From Aquibacillus halophilus (GTDB lineage Bacteria; Bacillota; Bacilli; Bacillales; Amphibacillaceae), in the NCBI RefSeq assembly GCF_009649745.1, contig NZ_WJNG01000014.1, forward strand, positions 50,121-114,120: DNA of 64,000 bases, in the 5' to 3' direction. The notes under the pieces were generated by a model. That model saw only the letters and a program-made list of their open reading frames with translations, ran no database searches and was not told the origin of the DNA. Below, piece by piece: positions 62,134 through 64,000 of this stretch; position 1 is the first letter of the stretch; each line of letters begins with the position of its first letter. A program made the translations under genes and the position numbers.

Positions 62134-63545
62134 TATTAGATATTTTAAGTTCCTATGTTGTTCCTACTATCTCTATTCTATTTATTAGTTATATGAGTAT
62201 CAGTATTGTTATCTATATAATTGTTTTTATGGTCTCCGCTAAAGATTTAAGAAAAAGTTATCTTCTAGATGAGCAACAGCCATACCAAGACTATTTGACT
62301 TCGATAGATACAAAGCCTTTATCCGTAATTGTTCCAGCTTATAACGAAGAGCTCGGGATCATTGGAAGTGTACGTTCATTGTTAAGTATGAATTATCCTG
62401 AATATGAAGTCATTATTGTTAATGATGGTAGTAAGGATAACACCTTGGATGTTGTAATAGATAAGTTCGATATGAAACCTATTGCTTATCCTATCAGAAA
62501 AAGAATTGAAACTGAAAATGTCAAACAAGTCTATCAATCTACCATGAATCCAAATGTATATCTGGTTGATAAGGCCAATGGTGGGAAGGCTGATGCATTA
62601 AATGCTGGTATAAATTTATCTCATTTTCCATTTTTCTGTTCGATTGATGGTGATTCAGTCTTAGATCGTAATGCTTTTCTTAAAGTAATGAAACCAATAA
62701 TCGAAAGTAATGAAGAGGTTATCGCCACCGGTGGTAGTATAAGGATTGCAAACGGCTGTACTATTAAACGTGGAGAAATAATGAAAATTGCTTTACCTGC
62801 ATCACCATTAGTGGTGATGCAGGTAATTGAATACCTAAGGGCATTTTTAATTGGGAGGAATGGATTAAGTAGATTTAATTTATTATTAATTATCTCCGGG
62901 GCATTTGGAGTATTCAACAAAGAATGGGTAATCAAGGCTGGTGGCTACCGCAAAAAAACTGTTGGGGAAGATATGGAGCTCGTTGTCAGACTCCACCGAA
63001 TAATAAAAGAAAATAAATCAAAAAAAAGAATAATATATATTCCTGATCCAGTTTGTTGGACCGAGGCTCCTGACACAACTGCTATTTTGAGAAGACAGCG
63101 GAATCGCTGGCAACGTGGACTATTTGAATCACTATGGAATCATAAAGACATGATCATGAATCCGAAATATGGTTTAGTAGGCATGGGATCTATGCCATTT
63201 TACTTAATTTTTGAACTATTTGGTGTTGTCATCGAAACATTAGGATATTTAATCATCCCATTTGGTATATTATTCTCCTTCATTAATATATCAACGGCAA
63301 TTTTAATGTTAACGTTGTCGATTATTCTTGGATCGTTCCTATCAATGGCTGCAGTGTTACTAGAAGAATGGAGTGTAAATCGTTATCCATCAGCCAAACA
63401 TTTAGTAATTCTTTTTTGCTATGCTATTTCTGAAAGTTTTTGGTATAGACCTTTAACTGTTTATTGGAGACTAGAGGGAATTGTTCAAGCCTTAAGAAAA
63501 AACTCCTCTTGGGGTGATATGAAGCGAAAAGGAATCTCCCAATAA
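62124..63545 (+). CDS. Processive-type family 2 glycosyltransferase
   Basis: The protein has 473 residues: an N-terminal membrane helix, a GT-A domain with VPAYNEELG, VNDGSKDNT, CSIDGDS (DxD-like), GEDMELV, and the QRNRWQRG (QxxRW) motif, followed by three to four C-terminal membrane segments. This matches the BcsA/HasA-like polysaccharide synthases that polymerise and export a chain. The product is unknown; an exopolysaccharide is likely. The coding sequence contains a perfect 15-bp hairpin at 62793-62826. Confidence 0.88.
   Translation: MDLVLDILSSYVVPTISILFISYMSISIVIYIIVFMVSAKDLRKSYLLDEQQPYQDYLTSIDTKPLSVIVPAYNEELGIIGSVRSLLSMNYPEYEVIIVNDGSKDNTLDVVIDKFDMKPIAYPIRKRIETENVKQVYQSTMNPNVYLVDKANGGKADALNAGINLSHFPFFCSIDGDSVLDRNAFLKVMKPIIESNEEVIATGGSIRIANGCTIKRGEIMKIALPASPLVVMQVIEYLRAFLIGRNGLSRFNLLLIISGAFGVFNKEWVIKAGGYRKKTVGEDMELVVRLHRIIKENKSKKRIIYIPDPVCWTEAPDTTAILRRQRNRWQRGLFESLWNHKDMIMNPKYGLVGMGSMPFYLIFELFGVVIETLGYLIIPFGILFSFINISTAILMLTLSIILGSFLSMAAVLLEEWSVNRYPSAKHLVILFCYAISESFWYRPLTVYWRLEGIVQALRKNSSWGDMKRKGISQ
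62793..62826 (+). other. Perfect 15-bp hairpin inside the glycosyltransferase gene
   Basis: TTACCTGCATCACCA (62793-62807) is the exact complement of 62812-62826, with loop TTAG. It sits about 670 nt into the coding sequence at residues about 224-234 and has no T-run. Confidence 0.7.
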
Positions 63546-63570
63546 AATCAAGAGAGTGTATGTTATCTAT

Positions 63571-63607
63571 AAAAATACTCGTGCATATTACTTGCACGAG
63601 TATTTTT
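63571..63607 (+). terminator. Terminator of the HEAT/glycosyltransferase operon
   Basis: AAAAATACTCGTGCA pairs perfectly with TGCACGAGTATTTTT, then T. Confidence 0.92.
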
Positions 63608-63621
63608 TGATGTTTTTTTAT

Positions 63622-64000
63622 GGCTCTTTTCGTAAGTTTTGTTGCGTTTTAAATATTCGCACTTGATATAAACTGCGACGTAACTATTGTATTAATTTGT
63701 ATTTCTGTCACTCTCTTTGATTATGTTCTACACAACCGTTTCGGCAGAATACTTCGCTTTCCATGGGCACGACCTCAGCCTCCTCAGAATCAAAGAACGA
63801 TCCTTCCGGGGTCTTCGGAACGCGCTGTTCCCATAGGACAAGGAATGCTACGTAGCAATACATCGCACGAAACGTCCACGGCTACGCTTCTCGTAGCCAC
63901 CAACTATCACGAAAATGGATTCCTAATCAAATCAGAGGTATCACATAGGAATCAAACGTCAATATTTCTAGTAACAATACAACCAGGCTGAAATTTCTTT
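63622..64000. repeat. Composite palindromic element, locus 6 (cut by window edge)
   Basis: The left end repeats the start of locus 1 almost base for base (CTTTTCGTAAGTTTTGTTGC, TTCGCACTTGATATAAA, then GCGACGTAACT). A forward D-type module follows from 63743, with inner stem ATGGG/CCCAT and starting GGCAGAATACTTCGC. A small hairpin GGCTACG/CGTAGCC lies at 63880-63898. The second half of the element is beyond the window. Confidence 0.75.
63743..63860 (+). repeat. D-type structured module (D2)
   Basis: Begins GGCAGAATACTTCGCTTTCC. The inner stem is ATGGG/CCCAT where D1 has GTGGG/CCCAC, a compensatory change. The outer half GCAGAATAC matches in complement the D remnant GTATTCTGC of locus 1 (reverse strand near 3140). 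Confidence 0.7.

Overview
This AT-rich window comes from the chromosome of a spore-forming, Gram-positive member of the Bacillaceae. The evidence is a complete spore-coat gerP operon, comK, a LiaSR-type two-component system, the coproporphyrin-type heme genes hemE-hemH-hemY, addBA in place of recBCD, and TTG/GTG starts behind strong AGGAGG ribosome binding sites. Gene order follows the Bacillus subtilis yhg-yhf-yhj-yis-yit region: hmoB/pbpF/hemEHY, yhfH-yhfI-lplJ, yhfN, comK, yhjD-yhjE-sipV, addBA, gerP, yisL-asnO, degV (yitS)-yitT. I cannot name the genus; a relative of Oceanobacillus, Virgibacillus or Gracilibacillus is my guess.

Layout. 1-2.7 kb: the liaS 3' part, liaR, and a BdbC/thioredoxin-like oxidative folding pair. 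3.4-10 kb: a heme monooxygenase, PBP1-type pbpF and hemEHY. 10-13.4 kb: two divergent ECF sigma factor operons, one with a winged-helix protein plus a HAAS-type membrane protein, the other with a SigM/YhdL-like anti-sigma factor. 13.5-16.3 kb: a GntR-controlled ABC transporter. 16.3-23.5 kb: selU, yhfH, yhfI, lplJ, yhfN, a frameshifted coiled-coil gene and comK. 24-29.7 kb: small membrane proteins, yhjD, yhjE, a signal peptidase, a GNAT acetyltransferase and an MFS transporter. 29.7-37 kb: addBA. 37.6-40.2 kb: PadR, a HAAS membrane protein broken by two in-frame stops, and a DUF4173-like protein. 40.4-42.6 kb: gerPABCDEF with a duplicated gerPF. 42.7-45.7 kb: a three-gene membrane operon. 45.7-53 kb: rocD, yisL, asnO, an amylase-like protein that has lost catalytic residues, and a MATE exporter. 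53.5-63.5 kb: a GH31 glucosidase, an SDR, DegV, YitT, a BsuPI lipoprotein, an Nfu-N protein, and a HEAT-repeat protein overlapping a processive-type glycosyltransferase.

The most unusual content is intergenic. Five long gaps (near 2.8, 23.5, 26.7, 37.0 and 52.7 kb), and the start of a sixth at 63.6 kb, carry one family of about 300-650 bp composite elements. Each is bounded by an inverted terminal sequence containing CGACGTAAC and holds two GC-richer palindromic modules facing each other. The modules fall into subfamilies (called A-D here) whose stem bases change in a compensatory way, which points to selection on a folded RNA or DNA structure. These blocks generate spurious ORFs. Other points worth attention are the GH13 pseudoenzyme, the double-nonsense HAAS gene, a 15-bp perfect hairpin inside the glycosyltransferase gene, a multi-arm terminator at 60.0 kb, and several very long intrinsic hairpins shared by convergent genes.
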